Shown piece after piece: positions 7,918-16,196 of a stretch of 64,000 bases of DNA; the stretch's first letter is position 1, and each line of letters begins with the position of its first letter. The notes beneath the pieces are model-generated. The model saw only the letters and a program-made list of their open reading frames with translations, did not search any database and was not told the origin of the DNA. This DNA comes from Paenibacillus sp. RUD330 (GTDB taxonomy: Bacteria; Bacillota; Bacilli; Paenibacillales; Paenibacillaceae), in the NCBI RefSeq assembly GCF_002243345.2, contig NZ_CP022655.2, positions 5,388,001 to 5,452,000 on the forward strand, read 5' to 3'. The position numbers were made by a program, and so were the translations under genes.

Positions 7918-8436
7918 TCACGGAAGGGGTTCTTTTTCGCGCGCAGCTCCGGGCTCGGCGGACTGGACAGCCTTCTCGTGGAGGAGCAGCCACTCCTTCC
8001 TCCAAAGACCGCCGGCATAGCCGGTCAGGGCGCCGCTGGAGCCGATGATCCGGTGGCAGGGGACGACGATGCTCAGCTTGTTCCTCCCGTTGGCGCTGCC
8101 GACCGCCCGGATCGCCCTTTCGCTGCCGATCGCAACGGCGATGTCCTTGTAGGATGCCGTCTGCGCGTAGGGCACATCGGTCAAGGCTTGCCATACGCGC
8201 TTCTGAAATTCGGTTCCCTGAGCGGCGCATGGGAACGTGAACATCCGGCGCTCGCCGCGGAAGTATTGGTCCAGCTGCAGCCGGCATTCCATCAGAGCTT
8301 GAGGCGTATCGGGCCGGATCGGCTCCGGCAGCTGCTCCTCCTCGGAGAACAGGATGGATTGGACGCCCTCGTCCGTACCGGCAATGCTGAGCACCCCGAT
8401 GGGGGTGTCAAGGCCGACTCGATGCTGCTTGCTCAC
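7918..8436 (-). CDS. ogt: Methylated-DNA--protein-cysteine methyltransferase (AdaB/Ogt)
   Basis: Repairs O6-alkylguanine by irreversible transfer of the alkyl group to its own cysteine. At 172 aa it has the usual length. The active site is IVVPCHRII with acceptor Cys127, preceded by the DNA-binding helix region (GSERAIRAVGSANGRN) and followed by GYAGGLWRKEWLLLHE. The GTG start at 8436 has AAGGAGGTC 8 nt upstream. It overlaps the 3' end of adaA by 29 bp, the same adaA-adaB pairing known from B. subtilis. Expression is probably driven by methylated AdaA from the adaA promoter. Confidence 0.95.
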   Translation of the reverse strand: MSKQHRVGLDTPIGVLSIAGTDEGVQSILFSEEEQLPEPIRPDTPQALMECRLQLDQYFRGERRMFTFPCAAQGTEFQKRVWQALTDVPYAQTASYKDIAVAIGSERAIRAVGSANGRNKLSIVVPCHRIIGSSGALTGYAGGLWRKEWLLLHEKAVQSAEPGAAREKEPLP

Positions 8437-9049
8437 TGGAAATGACCTCCTTGGGTTGATGAGCCGGATGCGCGTCGCAGAACGCTGAAGCCTCTCCTGC
8501 GGCCGAGCGGCGGCGGTATTGGCTTGGCGTGCAAGCCGTCAGGCGACGGAACGCCTTGTAGAAATGAGACGGGCTGCGGAATCCGGACTCGTAGCAGATG
8601 TCCAGGCTGCCCCGGTCTGTCGTGCGCAGGAGGCGGGCCGCTTTGTCCACCCGTATTTTCTCCAGAAATGTCCGCGGCGTCTCCGACGTCTCCTGCTTGA
8701 ACAGCCTCTCCAGATGGTACGGGCTTACGCCGGCATATGCGGAGATGTCCCGCAGCGACAGAGCCCGCCGGTGCTCCCGGACCAGGAAGGCCGTTACGCT
8801 CCGGATCAGGGCGGCATGGGGAGTCCGCTCCGCTTCGGGCTGGCATCGCTTGCAGGCACGGAATCCGGCCGCTTCGGCTTCCTCCCTATGTCCGTAAAAG
8901 CGGACATTTTCCTTCTTCGGCTTTCTGGAGCGGCAGGACGGACGGCAGTAGATTTTCGTCGTTTTCACGGCGGTATAGAACAAGCCGTCATACGTTTTGT
9001 CGCAGGCGATGATCTTTTCCCACATTTCCTCGAAGCCCATGGTCTCCAC
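8408..9049 (-). CDS. adaA: AdaA: methylphosphotriester-DNA methyltransferase and AraC-type activator
   Basis: Sensor and activator of the adaptive response to alkylation damage, 213 aa. The N-terminal Ada zinc domain has its four cysteines at 35, 39, 66 and 69 (IYCRPSC and ACKRCQP); Cys35 is the expected methyl acceptor. An AraC-type DNA-binding domain (about 78-180) follows, with ISAYAGVSPYHLERLFKQ and SHFYKAFRR. I keep the GTG start at 9049 because AAGGAAGGC lies 8-10 nt upstream; an ATG three codons later is possible. It is the promoter-proximal gene of the adaA-ogt operon and divergent from lytS. Confidence 0.93.
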   Translation of the reverse strand: METMGFEEMWEKIIACDKTYDGLFYTAVKTTKIYCRPSCRSRKPKKENVRFYGHREEAEAAGFRACKRCQPEAERTPHAALIRSVTAFLVREHRRALSLRDISAYAGVSPYHLERLFKQETSETPRTFLEKIRVDKAARLLRTTDRGSLDICYESGFRSPSHFYKAFRRLTACTPSQYRRRSAAGEASAFCDAHPAHQPKEVISSEQAASSRP

Positions 9050-9202
9050 CGTGCCGCCGCCTTCCTTGCCGGGTTCTCCGGACTGCTTCTGCCCTCACCG
9101 GCATCTCGCAGCCGAGGAGGGTGACTCGCAAGGTCAGTCTAGCTCAAATGGCGCTCCGAATCATCCTCATTCTTGCTTTTAAGGTCGGAATCTCCACGGC
9201 GC

Positions 9203-9233
9203 CTGACGGACCCGTTTCATTTTAGGGTATAAT
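9203..9233 (+). promoter_or_regulatory. Putative promoter of the lytST operon
   Basis: A perfect -10 TATAAT (9228-9233) with a weak -35 CTGACG (9203-9208) and a 19-bp spacer. Transcription would begin about 28 nt before the GTG start of lytS. Confidence 0.4.
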
Positions 9234-9267
9234 CAGGCTCAAACCCATGGAAGCAGGTGAACCCTTC

Positions 9268-11052
9268 GTGATCCATTTGCTGCCGCTCATGCTCGAGAGG
9301 GTCGGCATTCTGCTCATCGTCGTCTTTCTGCTCTCCCGGATGAAGTCGTTCCGCCAAATCATCCACCATGAGCATCGGCTCAAGGAGAAGCTGCTGCTGA
9401 TCGCCATCTTCGGCGCATTCGGCATCATCAGCAACTATACGGGAATCAAAATCAGCCACGGCGCCATCGCCTCGCAGGCTTGGCAGGCCAATGTCGATTA
9501 TGAAAGCGCCCTCGCCAATACGCGCGTGCTCGGCGTCGTGCTCGGCGGCCTGCTCGGAGGCCCGCTCGTCGGCTTCGGGGCGGGCCTGATCGCCGGCGTG
9601 CACCGCATTACGCTCGGCGGCTTCACGGCGGCCGCCTGCGGCGTCTCGACGATCATGGCCGGCCTGATCACCGGCCTGATCGGAGCCCGGATGCGCCGCA
9701 AGGGCAAGAGCATGACCTGGCGCGCCGTCGTCATCGGCATCGTCATGGAATGCGCGCAGATGGGCATCATCCTGCTCGCAGCCCGCCCGTTCGAGCCCGC
9801 TCTGGAGCTCGTGCGGGTCATCGGCATTCCGATGATCGTCATCAACGGCTTCGGCACGCTGCTGTTCATGCTGTTCGTGCAATCGATCGTGCAGGAGGAG
9901 GAGCGCACCCGCGCCCTCCAGACGCACAAGGCGCTGCATATCGCCGACCAGACGCTGCCGTTCTTCCGGCAAGGACTGAGCGAATACTCCTGCCGCGAGG
10001 TGGCGGAGATCATGCTGAGGACGACCCATGCCGATGCGATCTCGATCACCAACCGGCAGCAGGTGCTGGCCCATGTCGGAACCGGCTCGGACCATCATAT
10101 CCCGATGCAGAGCATCTCCACCCAGCTCACCCGCAACGTGCTGGAGCATGGCCGGCTGCTGAAGGCCAAGACGCGGGAGGCGATCCAATGCAACCATGAG
10201 GGCTGTCCGCTGCAGGCGGCTATCGTCTTGCCGCTCCAGGTGCATCAGCATACGGTCGGCACGCTCAAGCTCTATTTCACGAACCCCCTTCAGATGGACC
10301 GGGTGGAGCAGGAGCTGGCCGAAGGCCTCGGCAAGCTGTTCTCCACGCAGCTGGAGCTGGCGGAGGCCGAGCAGCAGAGCCGTCTGCTGAAGGACGCGGA
10401 GATCAAGGCGCTGCAGGCGCAGGTGCATCCGCATTTCCTGTTCAATGCGATCAACACGATCTCCGCCCTGTGCCGCACCGATCCGGAGACCGCGCGCAAG
10501 CTGCTGCTGCAGCTCGGCGTCTTTTTCCGCAGCAATCTTCAGGGCGCGCGGCAGATGCTCATCCCGCTGCGCAAGGAGCTGGAGCATGTCGAAGCCTACC
10601 TGATGCTGGAGAAGGCCCGTTTTCCAGGCAAATACAAGGTCGAGCTGGACATCGATCCTGCGCTCGAAGAGGTGCTCATTCCGCCGTTCACCCTGCAGCC
10701 TCTCGTGGAGAACGCCGTGCGCCATGCTTTCGGACCGCTGAAGGGAAAACGGGTGGGACATGTGACGATCACCGCGTTCCGGGAGGACGACCGGATGGTG
10801 CTCGTCGCAGAGGATGACGGCATCGGCTTCGCCAAGGAGCTTCTCGGGACGGTCGGCAGGCAGAAGGTCAAGTCCGCCTCCGGCACCGGGACAGCGCTGC
10901 ACAATATCAGGAAACGCATCGAAGAGATCTATCAGGGAGCCGCAAGCTTCGAGATCGCAAGCGGCAGCGGCGGCGCCAGGATCCGAATTGCCGTGCCGCT
11001 CAGCCATCATTATGGGGGGGAACAGGATGCTGAAAGCATTTATCGTGGATGA
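9268..11052 (+). CDS. lytS: LytS/YpdA-type sensor histidine kinase
   Basis: Membrane sensor kinase of the LytS family, 594 aa. The N-terminal 5TMR-LYT domain (about 1-165) has about six hydrophobic segments and the family's glycine-rich stretch RVLGVVLGGLLGGPLVGFGAG. A GAF-like domain follows (about 190-340), then the family's His-kinase box QVHPHFLFNAINTISAL and a HATPase domain with VENAVRHAFGP and EDDGIGF. I chose the GTG at 9268 because AGGTGA lies 7 nt upstream; an ATG at 9247 is in frame but lacks a site. It overlaps lytT by 26 bp. Relatives sense pyruvate or cell-wall/membrane cues. Confidence 0.92.
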   Translation: MIHLLPLMLERVGILLIVVFLLSRMKSFRQIIHHEHRLKEKLLLIAIFGAFGIISNYTGIKISHGAIASQAWQANVDYESALANTRVLGVVLGGLLGGPLVGFGAGLIAGVHRITLGGFTAAACGVSTIMAGLITGLIGARMRRKGKSMTWRAVVIGIVMECAQMGIILLAARPFEPALELVRVIGIPMIVINGFGTLLFMLFVQSIVQEEERTRALQTHKALHIADQTLPFFRQGLSEYSCREVAEIMLRTTHADAISITNRQQVLAHVGTGSDHHIPMQSISTQLTRNVLEHGRLLKAKTREAIQCNHEGCPLQAAIVLPLQVHQHTVGTLKLYFTNPLQMDRVEQELAEGLGKLFSTQLELAEAEQQSRLLKDAEIKALQAQVHPHFLFNAINTISALCRTDPETARKLLLQLGVFFRSNLQGARQMLIPLRKELEHVEAYLMLEKARFPGKYKVELDIDPALEEVLIPPFTLQPLVENAVRHAFGPLKGKRVGHVTITAFREDDRMVLVAEDDGIGFAKELLGTVGRQKVKSASGTGTALHNIRKRIEEIYQGAASFEIASGSGGARIRIAVPLSHHYGGEQDAESIYRG

Positions 11053-11773
11053 CGAGCCGCTCGCCCGCGACGAGCTGGCCTATATCTTGCACCGCACCAA
11101 GCGCGTGGAGGTGATCGGAGAAGCGGAATCGCTGGAGGAGGCGATCCAGGGCATACGGAAGGCGGCGCCCGATGCCGTCTTTCTCGATATCCAGCTCGCC
11201 GAAGAGAGCGGGCTTGAAATCGCGCAGCAGCTCCAGAATCTGGACCCCCGTCCGGAAATCGTGTTCGCCACGGCCTACGACGAATATGCGCTCCGCGCGT
11301 TCGAGCTCAACGCCGCCGACTACATCCTGAAGCCGTACGATGAAGAACGGATCCGCCGGGCGGTGGAGAAGATCGCCGCGCTGCGTGAAGGCCGCCCCAG
11401 CCGCCAGGCTCCTGCGCCGCTCCGGCCTGCTTCCGCGCCGGAGCGGACCGGCAAGCTGGCGATCACGGTCGACGAGCGCATCCTTCTGGTGAACATCGGC
11501 AAAATCCTGTATATCACGGCGGAAGAAGGAAAAACGCTGGTGGTGACCGCAGAGCAGACGTACAAGGTCGGCGAGCCGCTCGTCACCTTCGAGCAGAAGC
11601 TGCAGGGAACGCCGATCATGCGCGTCCACCGCGCCTATCTCGCCAATGTGGACGAGATCGAGGAAATCCAGCCCTGGTTCCACTCGACCTGCACGCTGAT
11701 CATGAGGAACGGAGCCAAGGTGCCCGTCAGCCGCACGTATCTGAAGGAGCTGAAGCAGCTGATCGGGCTTTGA
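11027..11773 (+). CDS. lytT: LytT/LytR-type response regulator with LytTR DNA-binding domain
   Basis: Response regulator of 248 aa paired with the overlapping LytS. The receiver domain has VDDEP, the acceptor Asp in VFLDIQLAEESG and the Lys in ILKPYDEERI. The C-terminal LytTR domain (about 145-248) has the typical ILYITAEEGKTLVVT, FEQKLQGTPIMRVHRAYLAN-like and VPVSRTYLKELKQLI segments. The start at 11027 follows GGGGGGAACAGG. Related LytTR regulators activate transporters or murein-hydrolase/LrgAB genes; the CstA gene 177 bp downstream is the obvious target. Confidence 0.93.
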   Translation: MLKAFIVDDEPLARDELAYILHRTKRVEVIGEAESLEEAIQGIRKAAPDAVFLDIQLAEESGLEIAQQLQNLDPRPEIVFATAYDEYALRAFELNAADYILKPYDEERIRRAVEKIAALREGRPSRQAPAPLRPASAPERTGKLAITVDERILLVNIGKILYITAEEGKTLVVTAEQTYKVGEPLVTFEQKLQGTPIMRVHRAYLANVDEIEEIQPWFHSTCTLIMRNGAKVPVSRTYLKELKQLIGL

Positions 11774-11882
11774 GCTCCGCTTAGTGCCCCCTCTCGCCTC
11801 CGAGGCTTTGATTCCGCGATGAAGCCGCTTCCATTCGCCGCTTGATCCCTGCGCCTCATCCCTGAATTCCTGCGTTTTATCT

Positions 11883-11896
11883 TGAAAACGGTTTCC
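11883..11896. promoter_or_regulatory. cre-like site (CcpA) upstream of cstA
   Basis: TGAAAACGGTTTCC matches the cre consensus TGWAANCGNTNWCA at 13 of 14 positions. It lies inside a longer imperfect palindrome (CTTGAAAACGG...CCAAG). It is 55 bp before the cstA start, so carbon catabolite repression of the transporter is likely. Confidence 0.6.
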
Positions 11897-11950
11897 AAGG
11901 CGTTTCTTTTTCTATTCTAGAGAATATCAACGTCTTGGGAGGTCACCACC

Positions 11951-13744
11951 ATGAATGCGATTTCAATCGTAATCGGTTCCATATGCATTCTCATGATTGC
12001 CTATCGATTATACGGCACGTTCTTCACGCGCAAGGTGCTGAAGCTGAGCGACGATACGCCGACTCCGGCGCATACGCTCAAGGACGGCAAGGATTATGTC
12101 CCGACGAACAAATGGGTCGCCTTCGGCCATCACTTCGCCGCCATCGCGGCAGCCGGACCGCTCGTCGGCCCGATCCTCGCCGCCCAGTTCGGCTATCTGC
12201 CGGGCCTCCTGTGGCTGCTCATCGGCGCGGTCGTCGGCGGCGCGGTGCATGACGCCGTCGTGCTGTTCGCCTCGATGCGGCGCAACGGCCAGTCTCTCTC
12301 CGAGGTCGCCAAGCAGGAGCTCGGACCGGTCGCCGGCTTCTGCACCGGCCTCGCGATGCTGTTCATCATCACCATCACGATGGCCGGCTTGTCGATGGTC
12401 GTGCTGCATGCGCTCGAGAACAACCCTTGGGGCACGTTCGCCGTCGCCATCACGATTCCGATCGCCATGGGCGTCGGCCTCTTCTACAAGAAGACCGGCA
12501 ACCTGAAGCTCGCCTCCACGATCGGCTTCATCCTGCTCCTGATCGGCGTCTTCGCCGGCCCTTCCATCCAGGACACCGTGGTCGGCGACTGGCTGACGTT
12601 CGATACGAGCACGCTCTCGGTCATCCTGCCGATCTACGCCTTCTTCGCCGCCGCCCTGCCGGTCTGGCTGCTGCTCGCCCCGCGCGACTACTTGAGCAGC
12701 TTCATGAAGATCGGCGTTTTCATCGCCCTCATCGTCGGCGTCTTCATCATCAATCCGGCGATCGAGTTCCCTGCCGTGACGGAATTCATCGGCGGCGGCG
12801 GACCGATCCTGGCCGGGCCGGTATGGCCGTTCATCTCGATCACGATCGCCTGCGGCGCGATCTCCGGCTTCCATGCGTTCATCGGCTCCGGCACGACGCC
12901 GAAGATGATCAACCGCTGGAGCGACATCAAGCCGGTGGCGTTCGGCGCGATGCTCGTGGAATGCCTTGTCGCCATCATGGCGCTGATCGCGGCTACGGCG
13001 CTGCAGCCAGGCGACTACTTCGCCATCAACTCCAAGCCCGAAGTCTTCGCGACGCTGGGCATGAGCACCGTCCATCTGCCGGAGCTGAGCCAGGAGATCG
13101 GCCTTGATCTGGAAGGCCGCACAGGCGGCGCGGTGACGCTCGCCGTCGGCATGACGTATATCTTCACGAAGATTCCATGGTTCGAGAATCTCGCTCCGTA
13201 TTTCTTCCAATTCGTCATCATGTTCGAAGCGGTGTTCATCCTGACGGCGATCGATGCCGGCACGCGCGTCTCCCGCTATCTGATCCAGGATTTCTTCGGC
13301 GAGCTGTACAAGCCGCTGAAGCGCGTCGACTGGATACCCGGCACGATATTCGCCAGCGCGCTCGCCTGCTTCATGTGGGGCTATCTGCTCTTCTCGGGCG
13401 ACATCGGCTCGGTATGGGCGCTGTTCGGCGTCTCCAACCAGCTGATGGCCTCCATCGGCCTCATCATCGGAGCGACAGTCATCCTGCGGGTGGCCGACAA
13501 GCGGCGGTATATGCTCACTTGCCTCATTCCGCTCGCCTACCTGTTCGTCACCGTCAACTACGCGGGCTACTGGATGGTCAAAAACGTCTACCTGAACCCG
13601 GACGCCTCCGGCTACAACGTCCTGAACGCGGTGCTGTCCATCATCATGCTGGTGCTCGGCATCATCATCATGTTCACGGCGGCGCGCAACTGGATCAAGA
13701 CGTTCAACCACCCGCGGGCTCAGCTGGAATCGTTGTCTTCTTAA
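11951..13744 (+). CDS. cstA: CstA family carbon-starvation transporter (pyruvate/peptide permease)
   Basis: Polytopic inner-membrane transporter of the CstA family, 597 aa with about 16 hydrophobic segments. Family blocks include AAAGPLVGPILAAQFGYLPG near the N-terminus, HDAVVLFASMRRNGQS, FHAFIGSGTTPKMI and the C-terminal LFGVSNQLMASIGLI. E. coli members CstA and BtsT (YjiY) import pyruvate and/or peptides; BtsT is induced by the LytS/LytT-type system BtsSR. The gene lies directly downstream of a LytST pair and a cre-like site, so nutrient-controlled pyruvate or peptide uptake is the best inference. Ribosome site GGGAGG, 8-9 nt spacing. Confidence 0.92.
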   Translation: MNAISIVIGSICILMIAYRLYGTFFTRKVLKLSDDTPTPAHTLKDGKDYVPTNKWVAFGHHFAAIAAAGPLVGPILAAQFGYLPGLLWLLIGAVVGGAVHDAVVLFASMRRNGQSLSEVAKQELGPVAGFCTGLAMLFIITITMAGLSMVVLHALENNPWGTFAVAITIPIAMGVGLFYKKTGNLKLASTIGFILLLIGVFAGPSIQDTVVGDWLTFDTSTLSVILPIYAFFAAALPVWLLLAPRDYLSSFMKIGVFIALIVGVFIINPAIEFPAVTEFIGGGGPILAGPVWPFISITIACGAISGFHAFIGSGTTPKMINRWSDIKPVAFGAMLVECLVAIMALIAATALQPGDYFAINSKPEVFATLGMSTVHLPELSQEIGLDLEGRTGGAVTLAVGMTYIFTKIPWFENLAPYFFQFVIMFEAVFILTAIDAGTRVSRYLIQDFFGELYKPLKRVDWIPGTIFASALACFMWGYLLFSGDIGSVWALFGVSNQLMASIGLIIGATVILRVADKRRYMLTCLIPLAYLFVTVNYAGYWMVKNVYLNPDASGYNVLNAVLSIIMLVLGIIIMFTAARNWIKTFNHPRAQLESLSS

Positions 13745-13816
13745 CGTCGCCGCTTGCATCCGTTCGATTAGAAGCCCGATTTCAGGACATCATTCCTTGC
13801 ACCAAACTGCAAACGA

Positions 13817-13852
13817 GGCATTCCGGACAGATCCGGGATGCCTTTTCTTTTT
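13817..13852 (+). terminator. Terminator after cstA
   Basis: GGCATTCCGGA and TCCGGGATGCC pair with one G-U, with a CAGA loop, then TTTTCTTTTT. Confidence 0.85.
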
Positions 13853-13962
13853 ATGGCTGCCTTGCCTTGCCGCGTTGCCGTCAGCGGCCTACTCTTGTCC
13901 CTATCCTCTTCTCCGCCCGCCCTTGCCCTACTCCTGCCACCTCTTCTCTTTGTGAACACGTG

Positions 13963-13991
13963 TTGAAAGCGGATTCCCTATATGCCACAAT
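13963..13991 (+). promoter_or_regulatory. Putative sigma-A promoter of the aldo/keto reductase
   Basis: TTGAAA (13963-13968), a 17-bp spacer and CACAAT (13986-13991), about 60 bp before the ATG. Confidence 0.4.
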
Positions 13992-14053
13992 AGAGTCATA
14001 TCGAGATTCATGCCTTGTCCTTATTCCTACATACATTTAGGAGGTCCTTATCC

Positions 14054-14971
14054 ATGAGAACGATTCCACTGGGAACAAGCAGCCTGGAGGTTCCCGTCGT
14101 CGCCGTCGGCTGCATGCGCATCAACTCGCTGGACAAGCCGGACGCTGAACGCTTCGTCCAGACGGCGCTTGAGCTCGGAGCCAATTTCTTCGAGCATGCG
14201 GACATCTACGGCGGAGGCGACTGCGAGGAAATCTTCGCCGAAGCCGTCCATATGACGCCGAGCGTGCGCGAGAACCTCATCCTGCAGTCCAAATGCGGCA
14301 TCCGCCCCGGCATGTTCGACTTCTCCAAGAAGCATATCCTGAATTCCGTCGACGCCATCCTGAAGCGGCTGAAGACCGATTACCTGGACACGCTGCTGCT
14401 CCACCGTCCGGATACGCTCGTCGAGCCCGAGGAGGTAGCCGAGGCGTTCGACCTGCTGGAGAGCTCCGGCAAGGTCCGCCACTTCGGCGTCTCCAACCAG
14501 AATCCGATGCAGATCCAGCTGCTGCAGAAATATGTGAAGCAGCCGATCGTCGCCAACCAGCTGCAGCTGAGCGTCACGAACGCCACGATGATCTCCCAGG
14601 GCTTCAACGTCAACATGGAGAACGCTTCGGCCGTGAACCGCGACGGCAGCATCCTCGACTTCTGCCGTCTGCATGACATCACGATCCAGCCTTGGTCGCC
14701 GTTCCAGTACGGATTCTTTGAAGGCGTCTTCCTTGGCAGCGACAAGTTCCCCGAGCTGAACAAGCAGATCGACGAGGTCGCGGCGAAGTACGGGGTCAGC
14801 AACACGACGATCGCGGTCGCCTGGATCCTGCGCCATCCGGCCCGAATGCAGCCGGTCGTCGGCACGATGAACATCGAGCGTCTGCAGGACTGCGTCAAAG
14901 CCGCCGACATTGAGCTCACGCGCGAGGAATGGTACGCCATCTTCCGTGCGGCAGGCAATATCCTTCCGTAA
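14054..14971 (+). CDS. Aldo/keto reductase (YdhF-like)
   Basis: NADPH-dependent oxidoreductase, 305 aa, (beta/alpha)8 barrel. The catalytic tetrad is visible as Asp and Tyr in FFEHADIYGGGDCEE, Lys in LILQSKCGI and His in LDTLLLHRPDTL. The NADP-binding end has AWILRHPARMQPVVGTMNIERLQ. This pattern (LLHRPD, QPVVGT) is that of the YdhF/oxidoreductase AKR branch. The ATG at 14054 has AGGAGG 9 nt upstream. It has its own promoter and a strong terminator, so it is monocistronic. The physiological substrate is unknown; reduction of reactive aldehydes is typical of the family. Confidence 0.9.
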   Translation: MRTIPLGTSSLEVPVVAVGCMRINSLDKPDAERFVQTALELGANFFEHADIYGGGDCEEIFAEAVHMTPSVRENLILQSKCGIRPGMFDFSKKHILNSVDAILKRLKTDYLDTLLLHRPDTLVEPEEVAEAFDLLESSGKVRHFGVSNQNPMQIQLLQKYVKQPIVANQLQLSVTNATMISQGFNVNMENASAVNRDGSILDFCRLHDITIQPWSPFQYGFFEGVFLGSDKFPELNKQIDEVAAKYGVSNTTIAVAWILRHPARMQPVVGTMNIERLQDCVKAADIELTREEWYAIFRAAGNILP

Positions 14972-14975
14972 AAAG

Positions 14976-15027
14976 CAAAGAGTGCGCCTCCAGCCATCGG
15001 CGATGGCTGGAGGCGCACTCTTTTTGT
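14976..15027. terminator. Strong bidirectional terminator
   Basis: AAAGAGTGCGCCTCCAGCC pairs perfectly with its complement across an ATCGGCGAT loop region, with A and T tracts on each side. It separates the convergent aldo/keto reductase and siderophore-binding genes. Confidence 0.9.
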
Positions 15028-15042
15028 GTTCTCGTTCCGGAT

Positions 15043-16026
15043 TTAGTTCAGGAAGCCTTCCTTGAAAACGGCCAGCAGATGCTCCAGCGTAATAGGGTCG
15101 CTGTAGCTGGACTCCTCCGTCTTGATCGTGATGACCTGGTTTTTCTCGACCGCTGGAATGCTCTTCCACGTCTTGGTTTCGAAGATCGGGTTCTCGACTC
15201 CGGCCATCTGGCTGAGGACGATCCAATCGCCGGCATAATCCGGCACCTTTTCGCTCGAGAGGGTGTAGTAGCCGGGACCGAGGGCGTCTTTCTTGACGGA
15301 TTCAGGCATGCCGGGTCCCATCGCCTGATACAGGATCTCCGTCCCGCGGGCCCAGTTGTTGCCGAAGGCATAGAAGCTCTTGGCGTCGTATTCAAGCACC
15401 GATACCGTCGCGCTCTCGCCGATCTTGGCCTTGATTTCCTTGCCGGCCTCGGCGGCGCGCGTCTTGAAGCTGTCGATCCATTCCTGGGCTTCCTTCTCCT
15501 TGTTCAGGAGCTTGCCGATCTCCAGCTGCTGGTTCAGGTAATCCAGCTTGCCCCAGGTGTAGACGACCGTAGGCGCGATTTCCTTGAGCTTGTCGATGTT
15601 TTTCGTCTGCGCTCCGGCCACGATGAGATCCGGCTTCAGCTCGATGATCTGCTCGAGGCTGTCCTCGGACACGACGGCGACTCCCTGCAGCTTGTCCTTG
15701 AACAGCGGATCTTTCCCCGTCCATTCATCGACGCCCACCATCTTGCCGTCCATCGCAAGGATGTTCGGCGCGTTCGTCAGGCCGACGATGCGCTGCGGGT
15801 TCGCCGGAACCTCCACCGGGCCGGTCTCGGACTCGTAGGTGATCGTCCCGGAAGCCCCATCGGGCCCAGGCGATGGCGCATTAGACGCGGCAGGAGCTTC
15901 GGAGGCGCCCGGCGTGCCGCCGCTGTTCGCAGCTGTATTGCCGTTGCTGCCGTTATTTTTGCTGCCGCAGGAGGCCAGCGCCACCGTCAGCAGCAGAAGG
16001 ACTGGTATGAACATCCACTTTTTCAT
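15043..16026 (-). CDS. Iron-siderophore ABC transporter substrate-binding lipoprotein
   Basis: Extracellular solute-binding lipoprotein of the FhuD/FeuA/YfiY type, 327 aa. The signal ends in lipobox LASC (Cys20), followed by a long Gly/Asn/Ala/Pro linker (about 24-62). The periplasmic-binding fold begins with PQRIVGLTNAPNILAMDGKMVGV and has IIELKPDLIVAGAQTKN and LNSLLAV-like C-terminal features (EHLLAVFKEGFLN). A near-perfect Fur box sits 30 bp upstream of the start, so expression should rise under iron limitation. No permease or ATPase is adjacent, so it must dock with a transporter elsewhere. The exact siderophore is unknown. Confidence 0.9.
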   Translation of the reverse strand: MKKWMFIPVLLLLTVALASCGSKNNGSNGNTAANSGGTPGASEAPAASNAPSPGPDGASGTITYESETGPVEVPANPQRIVGLTNAPNILAMDGKMVGVDEWTGKDPLFKDKLQGVAVVSEDSLEQIIELKPDLIVAGAQTKNIDKLKEIAPTVVYTWGKLDYLNQQLEIGKLLNKEKEAQEWIDSFKTRAAEAGKEIKAKIGESATVSVLEYDAKSFYAFGNNWARGTEILYQAMGPGMPESVKKDALGPGYYTLSSEKVPDYAGDWIVLSQMAGVENPIFETKTWKSIPAVEKNQVITIKTEESSYSDPITLEHLLAVFKEGFLN

Positions 16027-16055
16027 TGAAATACCCCTTTTTTGTCTAATCTTTT

Positions 16056-16074
16056 GATAATGATTATCAGTATC
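16056..16074. promoter_or_regulatory. Fur box
   Basis: GATAATGATTATCAGTATC matches the 19-bp Fur consensus GATAATGATTATCATTATC at 18 positions. It lies 30 bp upstream of the siderophore-binding lipoprotein start. Confidence 0.9.
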
Positions 16075-16148
16075 ACCCTTTAAACTATAGAGGCAGATAG
16101 AAGGCTTGTCAATCGGGAACGTCTGCTTGTTGCGATTGCCGACCGCCG

Positions 16149-16187
16149 AAAAAAAAAGACCCCTTCTCCGGAATGGAGAGGGGTCTT
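16149..16187 (-). terminator. Terminator of the GH87 gene
   Basis: On the minus strand AAGACCCCTCTCC and GGAGAAGGGGTCTT pair with small imperfections and are followed by a 9-nt T tract. It begins 10 bp after the stop codon. Confidence 0.8.
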
Positions 16188-16196
16188 GGTAGATCT

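Larger units (their letters stand above)
13745..14053. other. Intergenic region between cstA and the aldo/keto reductase
   Basis: 309 bp without a convincing gene. It holds the cstA terminator and the promoter of the next gene. A 10-bp palindrome AACACGTGTT lies next to the -35 hexamer at about 13955-13964. Confidence 0.6.

Noticed and set aside
9217-11010. 597-codon open frame antisense to lytS
   Set aside because: Composition is His/Arg/Asp-rich, without domains; lytS on the other strand is unambiguous.
12008-13759. 583-codon open frame antisense to cstA
   Set aside because: A typical GC-rich shadow; the plus strand encodes a complete polytopic transporter.
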